The notes beneath the pieces were generated by a model. The model searched no databases and was not told the DNA's origin. It saw only the letters and a program-made list of their open reading frames with translations. A program made the position numbers and the translations under genes. Shown here in pieces: positions 6,633 to 14,206 of a stretch of 31,108 nt of DNA. This stretch comes from a virus, in the IMG/VR virus record IMGVR_UViG_3300048999_000006, positions 1-31,108 of that record. One strand, given 5' to 3'. Every line of letters starts with the position of its first letter. Positions within the stretch are counted from its first letter, which is position 1.

Positions 6633-7049
6633 ATGGGCGTGTTCGTCTGGGCTGAGCGGTGGGTGCTCGTGCCAAGTAGGCTTACCGGCGGTGGAATCGA
6701 ACTGAGGTGGAAGGAGTTGATTCCTGTGCCTGATGGGCCGATTGAGTTTGTGTCTGACCCTGTTGGGGTTGATGAGAAGGCATCGACTGAGTTCGGTGGA
6801 GTGTCTGGGTTGGTCCAGCCTCTGCCGCATGAGATGGACGGGTCTGAGAAGCGAGGTGTCTTGGTGAGGAGCCGCGCCGCAACCAAGGCTGATCCGCTGA
6901 CCGGACTCGTCGTGCCGGACGAGAGCGCGATGGCTGTTGACCCAGTCACCGGTCTGCTTGTCGATCCGGCATGGAATGAGGATGGTGCTACAGGGAAGCC
7001 GGTGGACTCACCTCCACTCACTGGCGACCCGCGAGCGGGAACGCTCTGA
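6633..7049 (+). CDS. Hypothetical protein with DPxTG repeats, 138 aa
   Basis: I chose ATG 6633, which has GGAAGGGG upstream, over an in-frame ATG at 6573 whose product would begin in noncoding-like sequence. Codon use is coding but uses T in third positions more often than neighbouring genes, suggesting a different history. Near the C-terminus two similar units occur, DPLTGLVVPD (87-96) and DPVTGLLVDP (103-112), followed by a looser PLTGDP. No family recognised. It stands alone between a noncoding junction and a terminator, unlike the overlapping genes around it. Confidence 0.6.
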   Translation: MGVFVWAERWVLVPSRLTGGGIELRWKELIPVPDGPIEFVSDPVGVDEKASTEFGGVSGLVQPLPHEMDGSEKRGVLVRSRAATKADPLTGLVVPDESAMAVDPVTGLLVDPAWNEDGATGKPVDSPPLTGDPRAGTL

Positions 7050-7099
7050 GCCCGGAGGCCCCATGACTCTGTGAGTGCTCGCACTTGACTCATTCTGGT

Positions 7100-7126
7100 G
7101 AGACCCCTGCCGCTGGTGGGGGTTTC
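7100..7126 (+). terminator. Strong hairpin terminator before the structural operon
   Basis: The left arm starts at 7100 (GAG then ACCCCTGCC) and pairs through GGTGGGGGT into TTTC ending at 7126. This gives a 12-bp stem with a few G-U pairs and a 3-base GCT loop. The right arm runs into a short T-containing tail. It would insulate the head operon from the upstream gene. Confidence 0.7.
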
Positions 7127-7149
7127 ATCATGTCTGGTGGGCACGTGGG

Positions 7150-7155
7150 TAGGGT
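7150..7155 (+). promoter_or_regulatory. Candidate -10 element (TAGGGT) for the packaging operon
   Basis: TAGGGTTGCC lies between the terminator and the first packaging gene, 60 bases before its start. It resembles TAGGCTTGCC-type elements in other gaps (14582, 19085). No good -35 box is visible, so promoter activity is only suggested. Confidence 0.3.
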
Positions 7156-7215
7156 TGCCTGTATGAGTAACTGCGGTGTTGCTCTGACACTACTTACTGC
7201 AGTGGAGGTGTTGGG

Positions 7216-7848
7216 ATGAGTGACGAGGGTGTCGACCCCAAGCGCCGTGAGCCAGGTCGGCCACGTGGCACAAAGGTCAGCGACGCACAACGTGCTGCTG
7301 GCAAGGCCAACCTCACCAAGGCTCACGAGGCTCGGAGAGCGCGCAAGGAGGCCAGGAAGGCAGCACCCAAGCAGAAGCCGCGATGGAAGCAGTTGGAGGA
7401 TGGTGACATCCACGTTGCTGACCTGACGACCAAGGAGTTGTCGAGGCGATCCTGTGCGAACAACGACGGCTCATGGGAGGGTGCGAGGCATCAGTTGCCC
7501 AAGCGGCTGACTGACGCCATGGCCGGCGAGGAGGTACGCCGCTGGCGCAAGACGATGCGCAGCCTGGTGCGTCCTGCCCTCAAGGCCATCAACACGCGCA
7601 TAGAGGACGACGACAACCCGGCCCAGCAGTTCGCCGCTGCCAAGATGGCGATTGAGTACGGGCTGGGCAAGGTTCCTGAGGTCGTCCACCACGGTCTGGA
7701 GACAGAGTTCGACCGGATGTCGCAGTCAGCGTTCATCATCCGTCGTGGTCCAGACTTGGCCGCAGAACTTGAGGCTCATCAGGAGCCCAAGGAGGAAGGC
7801 ACCAGCGATGACATCGTTGAGGCCGAACTGGTAGAGGAGGAAGCATGA
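7216..7848 (+). CDS. Probable terminase small subunit
   Basis: ATG 7216 is preceded by GGAGGTG. The 210-residue protein has a very basic N-terminal third containing an AT-hook-like core (GRPRGTK, residues 14-20) and a Lys/Arg/Ala-rich helix. A helical middle follows, then LVRPALKAINTRIEDDDN and AAKMAIEYGLGKVPE, a pattern common near the C-terminus of phage small terminases. The tail is acidic. The small subunit recognises phage DNA and recruits the large subunit. The assignment depends on position two genes before the large terminase and on these features; a general DNA-binding protein is the alternative. Confidence 0.55.
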   Translation: MSDEGVDPKRREPGRPRGTKVSDAQRAAGKANLTKAHEARRARKEARKAAPKQKPRWKQLEDGDIHVADLTTKELSRRSCANNDGSWEGARHQLPKRLTDAMAGEEVRRWRKTMRSLVRPALKAINTRIEDDDNPAQQFAAAKMAIEYGLGKVPEVVHHGLETEFDRMSQSAFIIRRGPDLAAELEAHQEPKEEGTSDDIVEAELVEEEA

Positions 7849-8639
7849 CCGGCAAGACCAAGTACGCTGACGTGCTCATACAGCACAACAGCATGCAGTT
7901 CAGCGACGACGTCAAGCAGCACACGCACGACACGCGCGCTGTCTTCCAGCACGCACGCGAGACGGGTGCGCTGTTCGTGACGGGCACGGAGTCGGGCACA
8001 TCGCCGCTGAACCACGACCTCCATGACCTCGTCATCGAGGCAGCCAAGGAGTTCGACTACCACGTCAACGCTCACAAGTGGGGCGACTGGGCGGCTGTCG
8101 ACAAGAGGCGTGTCCTCAAGGACTCCATCGCCCATGGGTATGAGGGACCGTTCGTGCCTGGTACCAAGGGCCTCAAGGCAAGCCAGGGCGGTCACTCGCC
8201 TCGTGGGATCACGACCATCACCGCTGAGGTGAAGGCCAAGGGTGTGGGTGTCGTGACCATCGGCTCCTGCCACTTCCTCACCCATCGCTCGACCGTGGTG
8301 TCTGGACCCAACACGCCGCTGGTCGATGGGATCGCACGGTGGGCCCATGGTGCCGGCTCTGGACACAACCTGGTGTTCCTCGACGCTGATGCCAACCTCA
8401 ACGACGAGAGGGTGGATGTCTTCAACGGCAACCCGCTGACCACGTGCTGGGATGAACTGGATCGGTACCCAGCCACGCATGGGCTCAACAAGAAGCGTGG
8501 GACGACCATCGACATCATCGCGTCGTACGACAAGGATGGGCGTGTGACGTGCAAGTGGGCCGACTCGCTCGATGACAGCGACCTGAAGTTGGCCACCGAC
8601 CACTTCATGATCCAGGCTCTGTACAAGGTGAAGGTCTGA
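7845..8639 (+). CDS. Endonuclease/exonuclease/phosphatase (EEP) family metal-dependent hydrolase
   Basis: The 264-residue protein shows all the EEP superfamily motifs in order: LIQHNS (N15), FVTGTES (E49), GSCHFLTH (H143), VFLDADANLND (D180/D182 and N184), GTTIDIIAS (D223), and a final ATDHFMI with the catalytic Asp-His pair (D252, H253). These residues bind Mg2+ and cleave phosphodiesters in DNA, RNA or small molecules. ATGA couples it to the putative small terminase, and it is followed by the large terminase. A nuclease acting in packaging or genome-end processing is the natural inference, but family members also act on nucleotides and phospholipids. No signal peptide is visible, so it should be cytoplasmic. 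Confidence 0.75.
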   Translation: MTGKTKYADVLIQHNSMQFSDDVKQHTHDTRAVFQHARETGALFVTGTESGTSPLNHDLHDLVIEAAKEFDYHVNAHKWGDWAAVDKRRVLKDSIAHGYEGPFVPGTKGLKASQGGHSPRGITTITAEVKAKGVGVVTIGSCHFLTHRSTVVSGPNTPLVDGIARWAHGAGSGHNLVFLDADANLNDERVDVFNGNPLTTCWDELDRYPATHGLNKKRGTTIDIIASYDKDGRVTCKWADSLDDSDLKLATDHFMIQALYKVKV

Positions 8640-8642
8640 CCC

Positions 8643-8921
8643 ATGAGCGACGGGCAAACGCCCGAGCCTGTTGAGATCAGTGAGGCCATCTCCCAGCGAC
8701 TCAGTGAGGCCATCAACGCGGTCCTTGCCGAGGAGTTGGGAGGTGGCTTCCTCTCAGGGTTCATCGGGCTCGTCAAGTACATCGATGCGGATGGCGACAA
8801 CAACTGGTCGTTCGTGGCCATGGGCGACCAGTCGCTGGACACGTCCCTCGGGATGCTCCACATCGCCAACGCCATCACAGACAGGCAGATGAAGGAGGTG
8901 TGGGGTCTTGACCGTGGCTGA
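8643..8921 (+). CDS. Hypothetical protein, 92 aa
   Basis: It starts three bases after the EEP gene. An N-terminal helix (ISEAISQRLSEAINAVLAEE) leads into a small alpha/beta part with GFIGLVKYIDADGDNNWSF and a C-terminal helix. The D-x-D-x-D-x-N run (DADGDNN) resembles a calcium-loop spacing but lacks the rest of an EF-hand. It overlaps the terminase start by 14 bases. Function unknown. Confidence 0.65.
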   Translation: MSDGQTPEPVEISEAISQRLSEAINAVLAEELGGGFLSGFIGLVKYIDADGDNNWSFVAMGDQSLDTSLGMLHIANAITDRQMKEVWGLDRG

Positions 8922-10377
8922 TCAGACCACCATGCTAGACACGGCCCAGGTGTTCCGTTCTGCGAACTACCGGCCGCACGCAGGCCAGGTGCCGTACCAC
9001 GCGAGCGATGCGCGCAACAGGGTGGCGTCCTGCGGCCGACGGTTCGGCAAGTCCCAGATGGGTGGCCATGAGTTGGACCTGGAGGCCATGGCTACCAAGG
9101 CACACCTGGCGTACCTGGAGGAGGTACAGCAGCGGCGTGAGTTCTGGATCGTGGGGCCCAACTACTCCGACAGTGAGAAGGAGTTTCGTGTCCACTACAA
9201 CAGCCTGAAGCGCATGGGGTTCCCGTTCGACAAGCCTGGCACCTACAACAACCCTCATGGCGGCGACATGGTCATCTCGCTGTACAAGGGCAAGTACCTC
9301 GTCCAGGCGATGTCTGCGGCGCATCCCGAGAGCCTGGTGGGTGAGGGACTCAGCGGCGTGATCATGGCTGAGGCCGCCAAGCAGAAGGAGTCCACGTGGT
9401 CCAAGTTTCTGCGCCCGACCCTGGCTGACTTCCACGGCTGGTCTCAGTTCACCAGTACACCTGAGGGCAAGAACTGGTTCTATGACCTGTGGAACGACGG
9501 CCAGGATGTCACCAACCCTGACTGGGCGTCATGGCGCATGCCGTCGTGGCTGAACCCGTACGTGTACCCGATGGGCGCCACCGAGTCCAAGATCAAGACG
9601 CTGCGTGCTGCGTTGGAGGAGGGAGCGTTTGACTGGCGTCGTCTCGTCCAGCGGCTCGGCATCGACCCCGAGGTTGCGAGCCTGGTGCGTGACCTCAACG
9701 ATGCCACGTTCGATCAGGAGATTGGTGCTGACTTCAACACCATGGCTGGTCGCGTGTTCTCGGACTTCGATGAGGAGGTCCACGTCACAGACCTGCGCTG
9801 GAACCCGGCATGGGAGACGTACGCAGCAGTGGACTATGGCTTCACCAATCCGTTCGTGTGGCTGCTGATCCAGATTGATCCGTTTGGCTGCGTGTACGTG
9901 GTGGATGAGTACTACCAGCGAGGACTGACCATCGATGAGATCGCCTGGGAACTCTCGGCCCGTCCTGAGTTGACGGCTGGTGTCCGCTGGTTCTACCCAG
10001 ACCCGGCAAGCCCTGGTGACACAGTGGCGTTGGAGAAGCACCTGCGCATCCAGGCCCATGGAGGGACCGGTGGTGAGTTGGAGCATCGCCTGCGCTACAT
10101 CCGCGCAGCCCTCAAGGTCCGCAACCGTCACCTGGCGTTTGATGACCCTGATCGCAAGCCCAAGTTGCTCATCAACCGTCGGTGTACGCACACCATCGAT
10201 GAGTTCGGCAAGTACAGGTACCCAGAGAAGCGTGGTGAGCGCAACGACGACGAGAAGCCGATGAAGAAGGACGATCACACGCCTGAGGCACTGGGGCGGT
10301 TCTACGCAGGCCACTATGGCGAGCAGCCAGACGAGCAGGGAGGACAGGCGGCAGTGGTTCAGGCCCGTCTCGGGTAA
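8908..10377 (+). CDS. Terminase large subunit
   Basis: The 489-residue protein starts at TTG 8908, with GAAGGAGGTG seven bases upstream; GTG 8914 is a weaker alternative. It packages DNA into the prohead with an N-terminal ATPase and cuts it with a C-terminal RNase H-fold nuclease. The Walker A-like loop is CGRRFGKS (42-49). A hydrophobic strand ending in an acid (VIMAEAA, E155) replaces the usual DE Walker B. TSTPEGKNWF (182-191) is the coupling motif. Nuclease acids are D309 in AAVDYGFTN, E334 in VVDEYY and D365 in FYPDPAS. Length is normal. It is followed by a 34-base gap. Confidence 0.93.
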   Translation: MTVADQTTMLDTAQVFRSANYRPHAGQVPYHASDARNRVASCGRRFGKSQMGGHELDLEAMATKAHLAYLEEVQQRREFWIVGPNYSDSEKEFRVHYNSLKRMGFPFDKPGTYNNPHGGDMVISLYKGKYLVQAMSAAHPESLVGEGLSGVIMAEAAKQKESTWSKFLRPTLADFHGWSQFTSTPEGKNWFYDLWNDGQDVTNPDWASWRMPSWLNPYVYPMGATESKIKTLRAALEEGAFDWRRLVQRLGIDPEVASLVRDLNDATFDQEIGADFNTMAGRVFSDFDEEVHVTDLRWNPAWETYAAVDYGFTNPFVWLLIQIDPFGCVYVVDEYYQRGLTIDEIAWELSARPELTAGVRWFYPDPASPGDTVALEKHLRIQAHGGTGGELEHRLRYIRAALKVRNRHLAFDDPDRKPKLLINRRCTHTIDEFGKYRYPEKRGERNDDEKPMKKDDHTPEALGRFYAGHYGEQPDEQGGQAAVVQARLG

Positions 10378-10411
10378 CATTACGACCTCAAGATGAGTGG
10401 TTGGAGGAACC

Positions 10412-10639
10412 ATGGGAGTAGCAGAGAACAGGGCCAAGTCGTCGGCCCAGGCAGCGTTCATGAAGGAGCGTGGCATCATGCGCCGCTCGGGCCAGTGCCC
10501 GTGGGGTTGCGGTGCGACGTACAGCACGAGCCCGACTGGTGAGGGTGGTGGCACGTCCCTGCTGTCGCACCTGACTCGTTGCGTGGGTGGCGCGGCAGCC
10601 AAGCGCAGCAGGCGTTCGTTCGTTGGGCGTCGGTCGTGA
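10412..10639 (+). CDS. Small basic protein with a Cys/His zinc site, 75 aa
   Basis: GGAGG lies about five bases before ATG 10412. The protein has CPWGCG, then about 20 residues later SHLTRC, giving a C-x3-C...H-x3-C zinc-finger-like arrangement. It ends in a strongly basic tail (KRSRRSFVGRRS). Such small fingers often bind nucleic acid. Its place just after the large terminase suggests a role near packaging, but that is positional inference. Confidence 0.6.
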   Translation: MGVAENRAKSSAQAAFMKERGIMRRSGQCPWGCGATYSTSPTGEGGGTSLLSHLTRCVGGAAAKRSRRSFVGRRS

Positions 10640-11013
10640 GTGCGTTCGCGCTGATCGTGTTCACCGGCGTGCGTGATGACGGCAAGGTCGAGGAGATGAC
10701 GCGTGAGGCCGACGACATCGAGCACGTGGGGCGCCTGCTGAGGGAGTTGGTCGAGGACGGCATGGCCTGGAAGGCAGTGACCGTCGTCCACATCGAGGAC
10801 TACCCGCGCATGATGGACGGTGCCCTCCAGGAGAGCATGCCGCCCATGCCTGGTTCCAAGAACAAGTGCGGGCACTGCGGTGAGGACATCATCTACGTCG
10901 TCCCGGTCGATGAGCCTGGTGGCAGCCAGACAGGCCCTGGGTACTGGATCCACGAGTCGACAGACATCAACGATGGCCATGAGGCCGTCCCAGCCAACAT
11001 GTCGTCGTCATGA
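10636..11013 (+). CDS. Hypothetical protein with CxxC knuckle, 125 aa
   Basis: GTG 10636 overlaps the previous stop (GTGA); an upstream in-frame ATG at 10579 lies inside the previous gene. The N-terminal part looks like a small alpha/beta domain with a long acidic helix (READDIEHVGRLLRELVEDG). A CGHCGED zinc-knuckle half follows near residue 82. No second Cys pair is present, so zinc binding is uncertain. It overlaps the glycosyltransferase gene by four bases. Confidence 0.6.
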   Translation: MSAFALIVFTGVRDDGKVEEMTREADDIEHVGRLLRELVEDGMAWKAVTVVHIEDYPRMMDGALQESMPPMPGSKNKCGHCGEDIIYVVPVDEPGGSQTGPGYWIHESTDINDGHEAVPANMSSS

Positions 11014-11810
11014 GCCACGGTGTCTACATCCACACGAGGAATCGGCTCAAGTTCTTGGAGCAGACCCTCCCCAAGTGGCCGGCTGTCACGCCGGATGACG
11101 TCGAGTTGACGTTGGTGGTTGAGCCCAACGAGGTCAAGAAGCATCTGCGCTTCCTCAAGGAGCATGACCTCAAGGATCGCGTTGGAGTCCTCGGGCTCAG
11201 CGACACGAACCTGGGGATGGGCAACAGTCGCAACGAGGCGTTCCATGACGCGCAGCGGAAGGGGCACGAGTCCTTCATCACGACGGACGATGACCTGTTC
11301 CCCATGGACGACCCGACCATCCTGCTGGAGACCGCTGCGTACACAGATGACCTCCTCGGAGTCGGTTGCTACTTCTCCATGTACGGCCTGCTGCTGAAGT
11401 TGAAGCGCAACACGGGCCTGTACAAGGTCGGCGTGGGCCTGGGGTTCCGGTGCTTTGCGATGAACACCGGCATGCTCGACCTCGTGGGAGGGTTCCCTGT
11501 CGAGTTCAAGGGGTACGACGACCACGAGATTGCTCGCATGGGTATCTCGCAGTTGAACGTGCCCTGGTACATCGACACGGACATGGCGTGTAACAGCGTT
11601 GCCAAGATCGGCGACCCTGGTGGTATGACCAGCCTGCCAGGTTACGCTCGGGTGGTGGATCGCAAGCACACGGCCCACGTCCTGACCCACAAGAACTGGC
11701 CTGGGTTCGTGTCCAACCCGGAGAAGTGCGACCCTGACAGCGGCAGGTGTACGTACACGATGCAGTGGAAGAAGTTTCTTCAGGCCAACAACGTGTCACT
11801 GGAAGGATGA
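11010..11810 (+). CDS. GT-A fold glycosyltransferase
   Basis: The 266-residue protein opens with VYIHTRNR, has LTLVVEPNE (34-41), then NLGMGNSRNEAF (67-78), and FITTDDDLFP (89-98). In the last, the DDD at 93-95 is the metal and nucleotide-sugar binding DxD. KGYDDHEIARM (167-177) supplies the later acceptor-side acids. These are the landmarks of an inverting GT2-like enzyme that moves a sugar from a nucleotide sugar to an acceptor. The VVEP and N-L-G-x-G-x-x-R-N pairing also recalls the TET-associated glycosyltransferases that decorate hydroxymethylated bases. Lying between terminase and portal, it could instead decorate virion proteins. The acceptor is unknown. A Cys-containing tail (EKCDPDSGRCTY) follows the catalytic part. 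Confidence 0.75.
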   Translation: MSHGVYIHTRNRLKFLEQTLPKWPAVTPDDVELTLVVEPNEVKKHLRFLKEHDLKDRVGVLGLSDTNLGMGNSRNEAFHDAQRKGHESFITTDDDLFPMDDPTILLETAAYTDDLLGVGCYFSMYGLLLKLKRNTGLYKVGVGLGFRCFAMNTGMLDLVGGFPVEFKGYDDHEIARMGISQLNVPWYIDTDMACNSVAKIGDPGGMTSLPGYARVVDRKHTAHVLTHKNWPGFVSNPEKCDPDSGRCTYTMQWKKFLQANNVSLEG

Positions 11811-11813
11811 TCG

Positions 11814-13292
11814 ATGAGCGTTCAGCCACTGGAGGTGTTCACTCCGTACAGCAGCGTGGCTCCGCTGTTCACAGCCACGCCGCAGTGGATGTCGGAGGGA
11901 GACGCCCAGCGCGTCACGGCTTACCAGGTCTATGAGCAGATCTACTGGAGCGTGCCAGACACGTTCAAGTTGATGAGCCGTGGAGCCGAGGACCGTCCCA
12001 TCTACGTCCCGACTGGCAAGACCATCGTGGACACCACGAACAGGTACGTGGGCAAGTCGTGGGGTCCCATCATCGATCCTGCGTTCGGCTCAACCAGCGA
12101 ACAGGCTGCGCTCCGACTCGCGTTGGCCCAACTGTTCAGCCGAGAGAAGATGTTCAGCCTGTACAACTCATCCAAGCGTTACGGCATGATCCGTGGCGAC
12201 TGGCTATTCCACATCATCGGCAACGACCTCAAGGCCCCAGGCACGCGCATCAAGATTGAGGCCGTGGACCCTGCGGCCTACTTCCCGGTGCCGCACCCGG
12301 ACGACCCTGACCGGATCATCGGCTGCCACATCGTGGAACAGATCCAGACCGAGGACGGCTGGAAGTTGAAGCGCCAGACGTACCAGAAGGGTGCGGACCC
12401 TGTCGCCAACGACGGCAGCGACACGACCATCTACAACAGCGTGGCGACCTTCAACGGTGACTCGTGGGAGACGTTCGACGCCAAGCCTGTGACGATCATC
12501 ACGCCGATCCACGCTCTGCCTCCGCAGATCACCGCGCTGCCGGTGTACCACCTCAAGAACATCGAGACGCCAGGCGATCCGTTCGGCACCAGCGAACTCC
12601 GTGGCCTTGAGCGCATCATGGCCGCCGTGAACCAGGCCATCAGCGATGAGGAGTTGGCGCTTGCCCTTGACGGGCTGGGTGTCTACGCCACAGATGCTGG
12701 TACTCCGGCAGGTGGCCAGTGGATCATCGGCCCTGGTCGTGTCGTCCAGAAGCCCAAGGGCACAGACTTCACGCGAGTGAGCGGTGTTCAGAGCGTCGTC
12801 CCCATGCAGAGCCACCTTGAGTTCCTGATGAAGGCACTGAAGGAGGGATCGGGCACACCCGACATCGCCATCGGCATCGTCCAGGTGGCCCAGGTGAGCG
12901 GCATCTCGCTCCTCCTCCAGATGGGGCCGATGCTCTCCAAGGCTGAGGAGCGCGAGACTGGCATCAGCGGAGTGATGGACAACTTCCTCCACGACCTGAT
13001 CACCCAGTGGCTGCCTGCGTATGAGCAGACTTCCTTCAACGCCATGTGCGTCTCGTCGTTCGGCGACGTGCTGCCGCCAGACCGCGCAGCGATTCTTGGT
13101 GAGATCATTCAGATCGCAGGCTTGCCTGGTGTTGTAGACACCGCTTGGATCCAGGGAGAACTCGCCAAGTTGGGCTACGTGTTCGCCAACGAGACGGCAG
13201 GACGTGCGATGAACGAGTTGCAGGCCCGTGCTCAGGCTCTTGACCCGTTCGGAGCCAGGATCGTTGCTGAGGAGGGAGATGTCCAGGCGTGA
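11814..13292 (+). CDS. Portal protein
   Basis: The 492-residue protein starts at ATG 11814 with GGAAGG upstream. It forms the dodecameric ring at the head vertex through which DNA enters and leaves. Support comes from its length, its place after the large terminase and before a MuF-like protein, and features of the SPP1 gp6/HK97-type portals: an N-terminal region with Tyr/Trp-rich helices (AYQVYEQIYWSVPDTF), a beta wing with EAVDPAAYFPVPHP, a stem/clip region, and a helical C-terminus. No catalytic motif is expected. Confidence 0.85.
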   Translation: MSVQPLEVFTPYSSVAPLFTATPQWMSEGDAQRVTAYQVYEQIYWSVPDTFKLMSRGAEDRPIYVPTGKTIVDTTNRYVGKSWGPIIDPAFGSTSEQAALRLALAQLFSREKMFSLYNSSKRYGMIRGDWLFHIIGNDLKAPGTRIKIEAVDPAAYFPVPHPDDPDRIIGCHIVEQIQTEDGWKLKRQTYQKGADPVANDGSDTTIYNSVATFNGDSWETFDAKPVTIITPIHALPPQITALPVYHLKNIETPGDPFGTSELRGLERIMAAVNQAISDEELALALDGLGVYATDAGTPAGGQWIIGPGRVVQKPKGTDFTRVSGVQSVVPMQSHLEFLMKALKEGSGTPDIAIGIVQVAQVSGISLLLQMGPMLSKAEERETGISGVMDNFLHDLITQWLPAYEQTSFNAMCVSSFGDVLPPDRAAILGEIIQIAGLPGVVDTAWIQGELAKLGYVFANETAGRAMNELQARAQALDPFGARIVAEEGDVQA

Positions 13293-13398
13293 GGCAGGCC
13301 TCGCTGTGGCCGGCGGCATCCTCGGAGGAGTCGCTGCGGTCGCAATCTGGCTGGAGTGGACCGAGAGGATCATGAGACGTCATGCCGTGGGCACGTAA
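13279..13398 (+). CDS. Small membrane protein nested between portal and MuF genes, 39 aa
   Basis: ATG 13279 overlaps the portal 3' end, and its TAA at 13396-13398 lies inside the MuF gene start; GGAGG lies only three bases before the ATG. The product is a basic N-terminus (MSRREAG), one Gly/Ala/Val-rich hydrophobic segment (LAVAGGILGGVAAVAIWL) and a basic tail. It fills the 89 bases between the two larger genes, which supports it being real. Function unknown. Confidence 0.5.
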   Translation: MSRREAGLAVAGGILGGVAAVAIWLEWTERIMRRHAVGT

Positions 13399-14206
13399 GC
13401 AGCCTCTCACGACCTACATCAGGCAGCAGAGGGTCGTGGATGCGCAACTCCGCAAGGTTCTCATCGCTGCTGCCAACGACGCACGGCGTCGAGCGGCCCT
13501 CATCACAGACAGCAACCTGCGTCGAGCCCAGTTGCAGTTGGCCGACGCACAGTTGCGCATGTGGGCACAGATCGGGACGGTCATCGAGGATGGGATCAGA
13601 GGCACGGCACCTGCCGTCGCTGACGTTTCCACCATCTTCACCAAGGACCTCCTGTCTAGCCTGGGGTTGACACCCAGCGATGCGTTGGTGCGTGGGATGG
13701 AACGTGCTGCTCGCAACACCGTGAGGACGTACCTGGCCCGAGAGAACCTGGGCATGACGCTGAGTGAGCGCGTCTACAGGAACGGGCAGGTGGCATCCGG
13801 CCGCATCGACACCGTCATCAACAACGCGATCCTCCGAGGAGCCTCAGCCAAGGAGATTGCGCGTGACGTGGCTGCTCTGGTGAACCCGAACACCCCTGGC
13901 GGCGTGTCGTACGCAGCCATGCGGCTCGGGCGCACTGAGTTGAACAACGCATTCTATGAGGCGAGCAACGCTGCGTACGCGAGCAACCCGTTCATCGAGC
14001 AGGTGGACTGGAACCTCTCGGGTTCGCACCCACGACCGGACGAGTGTGATGGTCTGGTGGGGACGTACGACCCCAATGACGTGCCGGACAAGCCTCACCC
14101 GCAGTGCTTGTGCTACACGACGCCTGCCGTCATGAGCAGGGCCCAACTAGTGAAGCGGTTCAAGAGTGGAGAGTTCGATGAGTGGGCAGACCGACAAAGT
14201 GCGTAG
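13382..14206 (+). CDS. MuF-like minor capsid protein
   Basis: The 274-residue protein has a long helical N-terminal part and a C-terminal region with the Mu F-type (SPP1 gp7-like) pattern. R-x-x-x-T-E-L-N-N-A-F-Y-E-A begins around residue 183, then VDWNLSGSHPRPDECDGL, then PDKPHPQCLCYTTP. The Cys and His residues in the last two blocks are usual in this family. These proteins bind the portal inside the procapsid and may be ejected with DNA. The next gene begins within its 3' end. Confidence 0.85.
   Translation: MPWARKQPLTTYIRQQRVVDAQLRKVLIAAANDARRRAALITDSNLRRAQLQLADAQLRMWAQIGTVIEDGIRGTAPAVADVSTIFTKDLLSSLGLTPSDALVRGMERAARNTVRTYLARENLGMTLSERVYRNGQVASGRIDTVINNAILRGASAKEIARDVAALVNPNTPGGVSYAAMRLGRTELNNAFYEASNAAYASNPFIEQVDWNLSGSHPRPDECDGLVGTYDPNDVPDKPHPQCLCYTTPAVMSRAQLVKRFKSGEFDEWADRQSA

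Noticed and set aside
6694-6702. A tRNA T-loop-like sequence on the minus strand (GTTCGATTC)
   Set aside because: The flanking five bases on each side cannot form a T-stem, and no acceptor stem or anticodon arm is found nearby. It also lies inside the coding sequence of the 138-aa protein.
8775-8815. Possible EF-hand (DADGDNN) in the 92-aa protein at 8643
   Set aside because: Only part of the loop is present, and the flanking helices and the final acidic position are not convincing.
9184-9189. Another TTT CGT in the large terminase gene
   Set aside because: The sequence matches the slip motif, but there is no useful downstream +1 frame and no conserved domain there. It shows that the motif alone does not prove frameshifting.
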